From Raffaelea ambrosiae (lineage: Eukaryota > Ascomycota > Sordariomycetes > Ophiostomatales > Ophiostomataceae), in the NCBI GenBank assembly GCA_002778195.1, contig PCDI01000012.1:1-64000 (forward strand): DNA of 64,000 nucleotides, read 5' to 3'. Under the pieces are notes generated by a model. The model made no database searches and was not told the DNA's origin. It saw only the letters and a list, made by a program, of their open reading frames with translations. The position numbers were made by a program, and so were the translations under genes. Each line of letters starts with the position of its first letter. The stretch's first letter is position 1. Of this stretch, positions 46,857-57,762 are shown one piece after another.

Positions 46857-47176
46857 GGGAAGCAGACGGGAGGCAGCAGGCGTCTAGCCTCCCATTATCC
46901 AGTTATCTGGAACCCAGGATGGACCCGAATCCATAAAACGTCGTAGAAGCTAGCATACATGTCTACAGACATGCAATATAACACCATATGCATCACACAA
47001 TGATTTAGTGCGAATACCAATGTGGAATGTGACCACTCTAATGGCTGTTTATTGTTTTTTGTGTATATCTTCTTTAATCTCTGTTTGTAGTGAGCGTGGC
47101 AAAACACGCAAAGACGACCTCGCTTTTTCCTCTACCAGACCACCAAAAACACCACCACAATTTAGATACAATCCGT
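46857..47176. other. short intergenic spacer between convergent 3' ends
   Basis: 320 bases between the stops of sds22 and the aldo-keto reductase gene. Nothing beyond likely 3' untranslated sequence is seen. Confidence 0.7.
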
Positions 47177-48664
47177 TTAACCGAAGATCCAGAGCTTCTC
47201 AGTGGGGAAGTACTAAAGGGTATGGTCAGCAACGTGCGGGCAACACTTGCAAAAAGAGGGTAAAAAATGGGGGGAAAAAAGTAGGGTCAGACTCACGTTG
47301 GCGGGCTGGTTGAAGCGGATGTTCTTGTCCAGCGCAGTGATGCTGTCGAGGTCGGCCTGCTCCAGGTCCCACCCGGTGACGTCCAGGTTCTCCTTGAGCC
47401 GCGACTCAGTGACAGTCTTGGGGATCACGGCCAGGCCGCGCTGGGTGGCCCAGCGCAGCAGGATCTGGCCGGCCGTCTTCTTGTACTTGGTGGCCAGCGT
47501 GGTAATGGTCGTCTGCTGGAACAGCGTCGTCAGCTCGGTGGCGTGAGCCATCTTGAACTCCTCAAACGAGGCCGGGCCAAAGGACGAGTAGGCAGTCACA
47601 GCGACGCCCTCCTGCTTGGCCAGACGCAGCAGACCCGGCTGCACCAGGTAGGGGTGGTGCTCGATCTGCAGAGTGGCTGGCGGGATCTTGGCGTAGCGCA
47701 GCAGGTCGTACAGCAGCTGGGCCTGGAAGTTGGAGACGCCGATGCTCTTGGTCAGGCCCTTGGCGACCAGCGACTCCATGGCGGTCCAGGTCTCCTGGAT
47801 GCTGGCCTTGGACGGGCGGATCTCGGTGCCGGCATCGTCAAAGTGCCAGCCGGGCGGGTAGCGCACAGCCGGGTCGACGTACTCGAGGGCGACGGGGAAG
47901 TGCACAATGTACAGGTCAAAGTAGTCGATGCCCCAGTCCTTGAGCTGTCTGCGCGCGATCGGCTCGACACGCTCGCCGTCGTGGAACGAGTTCCACAGCT
48001 TGGACACCAGGAAGAGGTCCTCCCGCTTCACGATGCCTTCCTTGATGGCGCGGGCCACGCCCTGGCCGCACTCGACTTCATTGCCGTAGTCTGGACACGG
48101 GGTATTGTCAGTGGGACGTCCAGTGACGAGACCAAGTTCAACGGGCAGGGGTGCAGGGCAAGGCAAAACAAAATGAAGCAAATGAAGAGCATGGAAGGCA
48201 ACAGGAGGTAACGTTTCCGTCCCATTTCTGTGCCGTGGTCACAAGAAAGATTCTTGGAGACCCAATTAGACGGGACGACGAGGAAGAGTGGGCGGAGAGG
48301 GGGGTGGGGGGCTGCGTTTGTGGCACGCGGTCCACACGCGCTGTAGGCGGGATAAATAGAAAAAACTGGGCAAGGATGCTGATATCAATGCGAACAAGTC
48401 GGGGAGGGGGGGCCAGCCACTTAAACTGCAACAGCAGCATCGTAGACCCGTGCTTTTACCCCCCCCTTGTCCAGCGGCAGACGTGAACGGAACAGCCGGG
48501 AAGGGGCTGAGGAACGTACCGCAGGCGCCGTCAAAGAGACGGTAGCCGGCCTTGATGGCATTGTAGACGCTGTCGGCGCAGACTGCATTGTCGACCTTCC
48601 AGAGGCCGAAGCCGACCTGGGGCATCTCGTAGCCGCTGTTGAGCTTGATCGTGGGAGTGGCCAT
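47177..48664 (-). CDS. xyl1: aldo-keto reductase, D-xylose reductase type
   Basis: Exons 48664-48520, 48090-47297 and 47212-47177 give 324 residues, the usual size for fungal xylose reductase. Introns are 429 and 84 bases. The AKR tetrad is visible: Asp in LFDGA, Tyr in DYGNE, Lys in VSKLWN and His in IVHFP. The last exon supplies the typical end YFPTEKLWIFG. The family reduces xylose and other aldoses to polyols with NADPH in the cytosol. In the cofactor loop the usual IPKSN is IPKTV, while Lys and the later Arg (ESR) are kept, so NADPH use is still likely. The start at 48664 (MATPTIKLNSG) is preferred over an in-frame ATG 27 bases upstream because the family normally starts there. Confidence 0.94.
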
Positions 48665-50167
48665 GTTGGCGGTTGGGTAGTCTTGTGTCACAGTCAGTAC
48701 GGCGGCAGCATAATAAAGGGCAGGCCAGAACGCGGCTGAAGAGAGCCACGCGAGTGTACTACTACGGGAAAACCATGACGATGTTGATTAGCTTACTGAC
48801 CTTGTTTTGGCTGTTGAAATATCACGGTCTTGTAGAGACAGGGACGGGGTATGCCGGAATGCAGGTCTTGGTCTAGGGTATCAAACGCCTGGAAACCCGT
48901 CTATGGAAACGTAGGGAGGGTGACGAGAAGGAAAGGCAAGGGACAGAGAAAAAAAACAGCAAAACGGGAGAAGAGGTGGTGTCGAGGTCGAGAAAGTGGG
49001 CATGCTTCGAAACAGGGTTTGGGAGAGCTTATTTATATGATGGAGACGCAGACGGCAAGCGGCAAGCGGCAGGCATGGAGGGGCAAGCACCAGACCACGC
49101 AACGCTACCAAGTAGTTAACTAGAAGAAGTCCACCAGCAGGAAAGAGCCTTCCTCGCGGTTGCTCCTGCCCGGCGGATGTGTCCATGCGTGGGGAGAAGG
49201 CGCGGCCCAGCTCTCGGTGGCCAAGCTTGTCGTTTCTTTGTGCCTTGCATCGTTTTCCCAAGCAAAGCTATTTACGTGTGACAGTCGTGAGGCACCATCG
49301 CATCGTGTATCCCCGATTCTTCCTTGGTGGTTGTCTACATCCTACTCCAGGTTCACGCAGAGCGCCCCTTGTCAGCCCTGCGCTGGACTTTGCAGAATGC
49401 CATCCTCTTCTGAACCCATTCTTTGGGTCCTTCTCGCGGAATATCGGGCGCGTCGCCGACAGCTCTGCCCTGGCGCAGCCGAGACTTCCCAATATTCTCA
49501 GGACGCACCCAACAAGACGGCGAACGCTGCAATGGACGTGGAGACACGCTACTGGCTGGTGGGTGGTCGGACAGGTGGACAGCGAAAGCCCTTTCCCGTT
49601 TTCTCGATTTAGCCTAAGTAGCTAGGTGAGCGGTTAAAGCTGCCGACTCCCACTTTTATTGGCGGGCTAGCATCGATTGTCCCAGCCGCTTCGTCTGGTG
49701 GTGTCAACTCGTCGTCGTCTTTCACCCGGATTCGCGCAGTTGCCATTGGCTGGGTTCGTCTTATCATAGCGTTGAGAAGAAAAAGACCTCCCCGGTGTAA
49801 CAACATGGGAGTTGGTTGCGTCATCCAAGTTTATTTCTTTGCGAAAGAGATCCTCTTTTTTTTTCTCTTTTTTTTTTTTTTGCCTGGGGTATACAAGTAC
49901 CTTTTCATACAGTCCCGCTGTTCAACCAGATCCAAGATCCGTTCATTAATCGCGTCATCCCTTTCCCACCACAAGCTTTGTGCTGTGTTGTGGGCCAGTC
50001 CGAGAAAAAAAAAACAAGACAGCCAAAGTTGTCCAAGAGAAGGTCCACGCGAAACTACCAGATCCACAATTTCCCATGGACTCCCGCGGTGCAGCTGTAC
50101 AGAGAGTACAGAGAATACGGACACACAAACAATGCAGAAAATAGCAGGAAAAGCATGAACTGCCCCG
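48665..50167. other. intergenic region
   Basis: Upstream of the xylose reductase gene and downstream of the membrane-protein gene. A CTTTATTATG box on the minus strand, near 48710, is a possible TATA element for the reductase. T-rich runs lie near 49850-49880. No gene is supported. Confidence 0.55.
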
Positions 50168-51582
50168 TCACTCCGAAGAAACTGCGTTGGTGTACCAACA
50201 CCCGCAGGCGTGGCTGTTTCGAGTGCCGGCCGTGGTGCTCACGCTGAAGTCGCCCAGCGACCGTCCTTGCTCGTCGACGCAGTCGGGCACTTTGCCCGCC
50301 ACCGCCGCCTCCGTCTCCGCCGAGCTAGCCGGCGTAACCTCGGATATCTCCACCACAAAGGGCCAAGGTTGTCGTCTGTGGCTGTCGCCGCCGCCTCCGC
50401 CGCTGTCCACGTCGCTTATCGCGGAAACGAGAGATCCGGCAGCGGCTATGCTGGACGGGTAGGTGGCCCGCTGGCGTGTCCACAGCGTGGCCGCAAAGAC
50501 GGTTTCGCGATAATGGCAGCTGGCCCGCCCCGCCGACGCATGGCCGTCGACCAGGCTCGATGACGGCGTGTAGGTCAGGCCCGTGGAGAAGTTGAACACA
50601 AAACGCTCGGTGGCCCGGTCACGGTCGAGCTGGATCAGATCGATGTGGTCAAACGAAGGCGGCTGTTCTATGGATCCCGCCGGCGCGAGTTCGTCGCCAG
50701 AGTAGGAGGAAGACGATGAGATCGAATACGTAGCCGGCCCGCCGCTGCCGTTGCGAGGCTTTTCTTCGGCGATGTCCCAGTAGAAGGTCACGGCCGACTC
50801 GGCCTCGGCCTGGGCTGGATCGTAGACCCGGAAGGGGAGGCAGCCAAACGTGTCTGGGTGGGTCGTGCAGCCAGTCGACACGTTGGTGAGGGCCACGGTG
50901 AAGGAGTACGAGCCAGACGGGAACAGCATGGTCTGGAGCGAGCGCCGTACAGGAGCTGATTGGGCAGGTGGACTGAAAACGAATCAATGCCAGTGCCAAG
51001 GACATTTGAACATAGGAGTCGATCTACTCACGGGGTGTGCTTGACAGAGATGGCCACGCCGACACCAATGCCGACACCAATAATCGACAAAAAAGACAAC
51101 ACGGCCATCACACGGTACCAGCCGCCGTGACGTTGAAACCAGCTCTGCGCCTGGGGATGCGTGCCTTTTTCTCTGTCTAGCATCTCCGCCTCGTGCTTCG
51201 TAAAGGCAAGTTCCTCGCTGGCCTCGCCATGGCTCGGGGACAACTGCTTGTGGTACGTGCCCCGTCGAGATTCTGGCCGCTCATGTCGAGACGAAACAGC
51301 TAGGGGCGGGTGACAGTGTCTTGGCGAGCGAGGTGGCTGCTCCTCTTCGTGGACGGCCGTCTTGTTCTTGGGCTTATCGGCCTCGTTTGCAGCATTTTTG
51401 ACATCAGAGCCACCCAGGAAGTCCTGTATTGGTGGGAGTGCCGCCGCCGCTGCAATGTCCGGCGAGCTCTGTATCCTCCGTATCGCCTTTGCTGTCGGCG
51501 GCATCCTGGGATATGGGGGAGGAAGGCTGCTGGCATCGTCGACCTCATCCTCGTAAACAACAGACAGGGGTCTCAGGTCCAT
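50168..51582 (-). CDS. single-pass membrane protein of unknown function
   Basis: Exons 51582-51032 and 50972-50168 (59-bp intron, GTGAGT..TTCAG) give 451 residues. Residues 1-155 are polar, with Pro/Ser/Arg-rich and Glu-rich segments. A basic aromatic stretch (WFQRHGGWYRV) precedes one transmembrane helix (about 157-180, VLSFLSIIGVGIGVGVAI). The C-terminal part (about 185-451) is soluble, with paired Cys (STGCTTHPDTFGCL, DCVDEQ, HACGCW) and N-glycosylation motifs (NVST, NGSG, NFST), consistent with an extracellular or lumenal domain. The layout suggests a type II orientation. I recognise no catalytic motif. Fungal proteins of this shape are usually annotated hypothetical. The start (MDLRPLS) is the first ATG of the well-composed part; upstream frame sequence is poly-Phe. 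Confidence 0.8.
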
Positions 51583-53425
51583 ATCTGGCGTGGGATTGTA
51601 TAAAGAAGCGACGGATGGATTATTAAAACTCGCTGTCCAAGCCAAAAAAAAACATGAAAGAAAAAAAAAAAAAGAAAAAAAAAAACCTGCCACCCTCTCT
51701 GAGAGGGGCCGACTGTCTTTTTCAAAGAAGACAGCTTGACGTCAAGGACAGGGTCGGCAAATATGTCTTGGCTTTGACTCAAGCTGCGTCCAATGATCCG
51801 CCCTCTGGTGCTATTTTTTTTTTCGCTCCTGAAAAGGAGACCCCCTTCCTTTCACACACGGCAATAAACAGATCAACTCTTTTCTTTCATTCTTTTGGAG
51901 AACTGTGGCACAAAGAGGTCACAGACAGGCAAAAGACCGGTCGAGGGGGGTCGATAACGCGAAGGATGAAGTTCGATACTGGTGAACAGGATTTGACGGA
52001 TGGCCGAAGATGCTTGTTGATATATGTTTGTGCATCCCGGGGAGGCTGTCTCTGACCAGAGAGGCTCCGGAGACAAAGCGACGATGGCGGACGCCCAGTG
52101 AGCGTGTGGCGTGGACCACGACGGGTCGCGGTGGTAATTGGATGTCTCGTGTCACTGGTGGGAGAAGTACCATTACGAGCAGTTTACGGACAGACGCGTT
52201 CGCGTGGTGATTGATGGTTGTGCGAACCAGGTGTATGAATGATCGGGAAGGGGATAAATGATGATCAAAGCTTGCCGGAAGTTGGGCCTCGATCCAAGAC
52301 ACAAAGGCGTCAATGCGCCCTTTCTTTTTTTTGCCTTTCATTTCTTTTTCTGTTCCTGTTGAGGTCATGGGGCTAGACTTGTGTAGAAACAAGGACAGGG
52401 ATGAACCATCGGAAAGAAGCAAATACAGGAGAAGAGATAGAAGGCAAAAAAAAAAGAAAAAAGAAAAGAAAAAAAGTTCACGAGGCACAAGCCCACCATT
52501 TGTCATTGTCCTACTATCCCTTACCGCCACGACCGAAGATCCATATATCACCTCGACTTCAATTAGACAGTAGAACTGGGCCCATTACGGGGAGATTGTT
52601 ACAGAACGAGATCCGAGAGGAGAGCGTGGCGTGTAAGGGAACAGAGTGATGGCAGGGACGAAAACCAGACAGAGCATACAGTTTAAGCGCAAAGCCACAG
52701 CAATGGAATGTCCTTGGCACACCGCCCAGACCGTAGCCTTTTTTGCTAGTTTGGCAGTTTTGACTGCTCTGGGCTACCTCGAGGTTGCTCTGGCTAGGAG
52801 AGTCTAGAACAGGGACGCCCATGGAGACGGCCAGGACCCTGTATCTGTCGTCTGTTGGCCGTGTGTGCAAAATCGCCAGGAGGCCAGGTTCAGGGACCAG
52901 AACGCCACACAAGCCGCGCGGGCCACTGGTGCACCTCTCGTCATGTGTGCCCACGGTGCTCCTGTTGTGGCTTTTTACGGAGTTGTCGGCCGGCTGATGT
53001 TGACGAGCTACTGAACGTAGAGCTAGAAAGAAGAAAGCAAAAAAAAGAAAGATGAAAAAGAAAGATGAAAAAGAAAACAATGAAAAAAACATGCGTAGCG
53101 CAAACGTACAAGAGCGGGCGTCCACGTTCGGAGACGAAGCCGAGCGAGACAAAAAGGAAAGTAGTGTACGAGCCTGGCTTCCACTAGCTCTGATTGGAAC
53201 TAGTGCTTCGTCTCTCGTACAGTGCTGGCATCGTACTGTATAGAATGCAGGTATCTTTTCCCAATATATATATACCATGTACAAACAGATGCAGATGTAA
53301 ATGCTCCGTGTGGCTAACAACAAAGGAAGAGAAACATCGGTAAAGTACAGGTATAGCAAGGTGCATGGGTTTATAGAGAGAGAACGATCCAGGAGCTGCC
53401 TCGGCGGAGAGGCTGGCTGATCGAA
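51583..53425. other. intergenic region
   Basis: About 1.84 kb between two minus-strand genes. It contains A-rich runs at 51655-51685 and 52445-52475 and AAAGATGAAAAAG repeats near 53045-53085. No gene is supported. Confidence 0.55.
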
Positions 53426-56175
53426 TTACTGAGACGTGGACTCAGGAGCAGAAACAACTACTGGCTGTTCGGTCACCGCCTCCGTCGACGACGCCGCCTC
53501 GTTTGGCGCGTCCTCCTGTTCCAGGTCGTTCGGCGTCTCCCGGTCCGCCTTCTCGGCATAGGGCGGCGGCGGCAGCGGCGCCTCGCCGCCCTCCACCCAC
53601 ACCTGGGCGAGCTCTTTTTCGATCTCCGCGCGCCGGGCCCGCCACTCCTCCACCTGGGCGAGCCGCTCGCGCAGCTCCTGCAGCTCGCGCTCGACGTTTT
53701 GCTTCTCGCGCTCCGTGCCGATGCGCTCAAAGGACCACTCGTCCCCGCGCCCACCCATGCCGAGGATGAGGTTGAAGGTGTGGTACTTTTTGAGCGACGC
53801 CCGCGTCGAGATGGTAATCAAGGCTGTGTCGAGTCAGTATAACTACACAAATGGACACTGAGAGGGGAGTTGTGGACGTACTGATGCCCCGCTCTTTGCA
53901 CTTTTCGTAGAGGAGACCCTCCACGTCCATGGACACGGCGCTGGTGCCCTCGTCAATGAAGGCGTACTGCGGCTCGTGGTAGAGCAGCCGCGCAATGGCC
54001 ATGCGCTGCTTCTCGCCGCCACTCAGGACGTCCTTCCACTCCTTCTTGGTGTCCCAGCCGCCCTCGCGGGCCGGCAGGTAGCCCAGGTGCGCGTCCTCGA
54101 GCACCCGCTTCAGGTCGTACTCGTTCTTGCGCTTGTCGCGCATGTCCACCTCGCCGTCCGGGTAGATCACCTGGTCGCGCAGCGTGCCGATGCTCAGGTA
54201 GGGCCGCTGCGGCAGGAACATGATGCCGTCCTCGCCCACGTTCTTGGGCCGGCTCACGAGGCCGCGGTACACCGGCCACAGCCCGGCCACCAGCCGCGAA
54301 ATCGACGTCTTGCCCGCGCCGTTGGGGCCCGAGATCAGCAGATGCTCGCCGCGCCGCACAATCAGCGACAGCGACTCCATGAGCTCATCGCCGCCCTGCG
54401 GCCACAGCGCCGGCGCCACCACCGGCACGTTCTCGAGGCGCACGCCGTCAAAGCCCATCTGCATCGTGCCCTGCACGTCCGACAGCGAGTACAGCTCGTT
54501 CTGGCGCCCGCCGCGCAGCGGATAATACGCGTTGGCGTGCACGCGGTGCAGCGTCGAGATGAGCGTGTAGACACGGCTGGTGTAGCCGGCCAGCTCGGAC
54601 AGGTCCTTGATGGAGTACATCATGCGGCCGCCCGCATCGGCCAGCGACAGCATCAGCCGCCGGTTGGTGATAAAGGCCCGGGTGCGCGACCGCTCGCGGG
54701 CGACCAGCTCATCGCCCACATCTCCGCCGCTCGAAGACGCGCCGGACATTTCCGCCTCGCCGCCCAGTCCGCCCCAGGCAGGCAAGAACACGGGCAAGGC
54801 GGACAGCAGGTAGCCGTAGGCGCTCCAGCTGTACTTGACCACGAAGCTCTCCAGCATGTTGTAGCGGATCTTGAGCAGGTAGATGCCGTCCATCCAAGAC
54901 TTGAGCTCCTTGAACTCGCGGTTCAGCGCGTGCTTCTCCATCTCGCCGCCGCCATAAAATGCAACCTCCTCGGCGTTGGCAATCAGGCGGGCATGCAGGC
55001 TGCGGAAGTCGCCCTCCTTGCGGCCCTCGACCGCCTTGAGCTTGCCAAAGGGCGGCGATAACCGACGCAGAATGCTGGCTGTCAGGAAGTAGTTGCTGAC
55101 GATGCCGGACAGCGCAAGAGGCCCCAGCGCTCGGTACAGCTGGTAGTTGAAGACGCAGAGGTCGATCAGCGGCTTGCCAAGGGATGAGTATATGCCGGCG
55201 GCCGCTGCGCAGAACAGCGTCAGGTCCTGGGTGATGAATTGGTCGGCGCCTTGGCCGACGCCGCCGTCAAGATTGGAGAGTTTGTAGTAGTTGAGGTTGT
55301 CGTTGAGGTAGAGGTCGTGGATGTAGCGTGTGAGGCGGGTTCGGAAGGCTATGGAGACCTTGCACTCGAGGTATTTGATCATGGAATTGGTGTAGGAGGC
55401 GAAGCCGCCGAGGCCGCACCACTGTTTTGTTAGTATGGAAGACCAAAAGAGGAACCAGGGGAAAAAAAGAAAAAAAAAGAGAAAAAAAAGAGAATAGGAT
55501 AAAGAGAAACATTCGTCAGGAAGAACTGCATACCTTGAGAAGTCCCCAGAGGAAACGCTTGCCGTTACCGGCCACCAGATCGCGGACGATCTCGCCGTCC
55601 AGGCGGGCAACAACCAGCGACAGATACGTGCGCAGCATGAGGAAGCCAGCATGGCTGAGTAGCAGGCCAGCTTCTTTGCTGGTCCAGCGCGGGATCATGA
55701 TGCTCATGAGGCTGAGGAACTGGTGGAGGAAGGCCAGGTTGAGCCCCGGCTTGGTCTGGGCCCCGGGGACGTAGCCCTCGCCGCCACCGCGGCTGAGGCC
55801 GGAGACGCGCGGTGGGTTGAGGAAGAGACGGCGGTGGGCCTCAAAGGTGAGCGGCTTGGTGGTCTGGATGACGACCTTGGATGTCTGGTCGCGGTAGGGC
55901 ACGTAGATGGTGCGCGAGCCGTCCTTGTTGTGCAGCCACGAGTTGGTGCGCAGCAGCTTGAGGCCCTGCTCGCGTTCCAGCCGGCGCCGCTTCCACCAGC
56001 GCCGGCTGCCCTCGCCGCCGAGCACAATGGACGACAGAAGAGCCAGCGTGGCCAGCAGGCGGGTGGCACGCGAGGTTGCCTTGAGGCGTCGTTGCAGGAT
56101 GCCTGTGTACTTGTCGAGGAAGGCCGCGATGGCAGCCTCGGCCGCAGACTGGCGGAGGGTGGACTGCGCGGCCAT
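53426..56175 (-). CDS. pxa1: peroxisomal ABC half-transporter, Pxa1/ABCD type
   Basis: Exons 56175-55534, 55421-53882 and 53823-53426 give 859 residues (yeast Pxa1 has 870). The N-terminal membrane domain holds the ABCD loop block NSWLHNKDGSRTIYVPYRD, the helices around LNLAFLHQFLSLMSIMIP and the EAA-like NAEEVAFYGGGEMEK. The ATPase domain has Walker A GPNGAGKTS (about residue 575-583), signature LSGGEKQR, Walker B AFIDEGTSA and the late STRASLKKYH switch region. The C-terminal tail is a coiled coil rich in Glu/Arg followed by a Pro/acidic end. ABCD half-transporters dimerise to import long-chain or branched acyl-CoA into peroxisomes for beta-oxidation. Introns are 112 and 58 bases. It shares a promoter region with the Sdh5-like gene. 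Confidence 0.94.
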
Positions 56176-56891
56176 GGCGAAATGACCGCTGGATCGTTGT
56201 TGGTAGCCCGGCAAAGCGTCTTTCGTCTGTGTCTCCTTTGTTCTGCCTGCTCTCGTTTCGTAGCGTGGCTTCTCAGATGCTGAGACGCGCAGCTTGCGCA
56301 GCCATTGGGGGGGAGGTGATACAACTAGCGCGTCTATTGGTCGAGAATGCGAGTTCCAACGAGTGGTACCACAGCTGAAGAAAAGAAAGCAAGTCTGCCG
56401 TCTATGGGTCGTCGGTGGCGCGATGTCTTGCTCGTCGATGGCGGTATTGCGGACGATAGGGCATGACGAGCTGATATTTCGCCTCTTTGTCTGGGGAGGA
56501 AGAGACAAAAAGTCGAAAAGTTGGGGAAGAGCCGGGGCGTCGAAAACACATGTGACGAAACTCCGAGGTATGCTGGGGCACTGCTGCGTTTGCGCAGTCT
56601 CCAGTTGGCGGAATGCGGAGTATTGTGGGCCGCATAGCTAAGAGCCATGCTGGAAAGCCGAACGTCATAGCTAATGGACGCCGTCCAGCAGCAGCACATG
56701 ACCTACAGCGACACAGAGAGCGGAGCCACAGTTTCTTGTATAAATTTTATTTTTTGCCTGTCCCGTAATATGGCTATTCAATAGCCTTTCTTTGACTGGC
56801 TGCGAACGGCAAAGAAACAGAAAGTCGGAACACCCTCACTCGCCAAGTACCAGTGCCCTTTCGACTTTTTGTCTTCCAGCGACCTCCCGCC
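56176..56891. promoter_or_regulatory. divergent promoter between pxa1 and sdh5/SDHAF2
   Basis: 716 bases separate the two starts. CCAAT boxes occur on the minus strand near 56304 and 56334. A CCGAGG hexamer at 56563-56568 matches the core recognised by fatty-acid regulators FarA/FarB (Ctf1) in other filamentous fungi, fitting a peroxisomal beta-oxidation gene. One hexamer alone is weak evidence. Confidence 0.5.
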
Positions 56892-57762
56892 ATGGCTGCC
56901 AGACACCTTGCCCGCCCCATGCGGCAGACACTGCGCGCCGTGTCCAAACCCTCTGCAGCACCATCGCAGCCATTATTATTAATACGGCCAGCAGCCGCGG
57001 CTTCAAGATGCTGCCGCCGCCAACAACAACATGCCCTTTTCTCTACGACGTCTTCCTCGCTTTCTTCTTCCTCCTCGTCCAAAAAGAACCCAAGTCCAGA
57101 ACACCCGCCTGCCGGGCCCATTGACCCGGTCTCGACTGAAGAGCTCCAGCTCGGCGAGCTGCCCGGTGCCAAATTTCGCATTGAGCCCCTCCGTCGTGTT
57201 GGTGAAGACCCTATGACCACGCGGGCAAGGCTGTTGTGTAAGTCTACGGAGGACCCTGAATCGCGCACCAATATCCACTAACAACTCCCCCACCCCCCTC
57301 CTAGACCAATCCCGCAAACGAGGCACCCTTGAGTCCGACCTGCTCCTATCCACCTTTGCCTCAGTCCACCTCGCCACCATGACGCCTGCCCAGCTCGAGC
57401 AGTACGACCGCTTCCTCGACGAAAACGACTGGGATATTTACTACTGGGCTACCCAGGAAGAGGACCCGGCCAAGCGCCCCGCCACAGAGGAGGAGCTCAA
57501 GGCCGAGGCCGAGCGGCAGGAGGCGACTGGCAAGCCGGTCAAGTCGGGACCCGTCGAACGCCCGTCCACCGAGTGGGCGCAGACGGTGGGCACATTCCAG
57601 CCGGCCTACCGGCCGGTGCCGGTGCGGTGGCAGAATAGCGAGATTCTAAAGCTGTTGCGGGCGCACGTCCGGGAACGGTCGGCGGAGGGCAAGGACGCCA
57701 GGCAAGGAAAGGGAGAAGGCATGGCGTTCATGCCGCCATTGCTCGACTTGAGCAAGCGATGA
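56892..57762 (+). CDS. sdh5: succinate dehydrogenase assembly factor 2 (Sdh5/Emi5)
   Basis: Exons 56892-57237 and 57305-57762 (67-bp intron, GTAAGT..CCTAG) give 267 residues. The N-terminal 50 or so are Arg/Ala/Ser-rich with no acidic residues, as expected for a mitochondrial targeting sequence. The core matches SDHAF2: YQSRKRGTLESDLLLSTFA at the splice join, then QLEQYDRFLDENDWDIYYWAT. This matrix protein is needed to attach FAD covalently to the Sdh1 flavoprotein of complex II. The long Glu/Lys/Pro-rich tail (about 170-267) is typical of filamentous fungal versions, which are longer than the yeast protein. The start at 56892 gives the cleanest presequence; an in-frame ATG at 56853 is possible. 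Confidence 0.94.

Noticed and set aside
53976..55061. 361-codon open frame antisense to pxa1
   Set aside because: His/Gln/Arg/Val composition is a codon-bias shadow of the ABC transporter.
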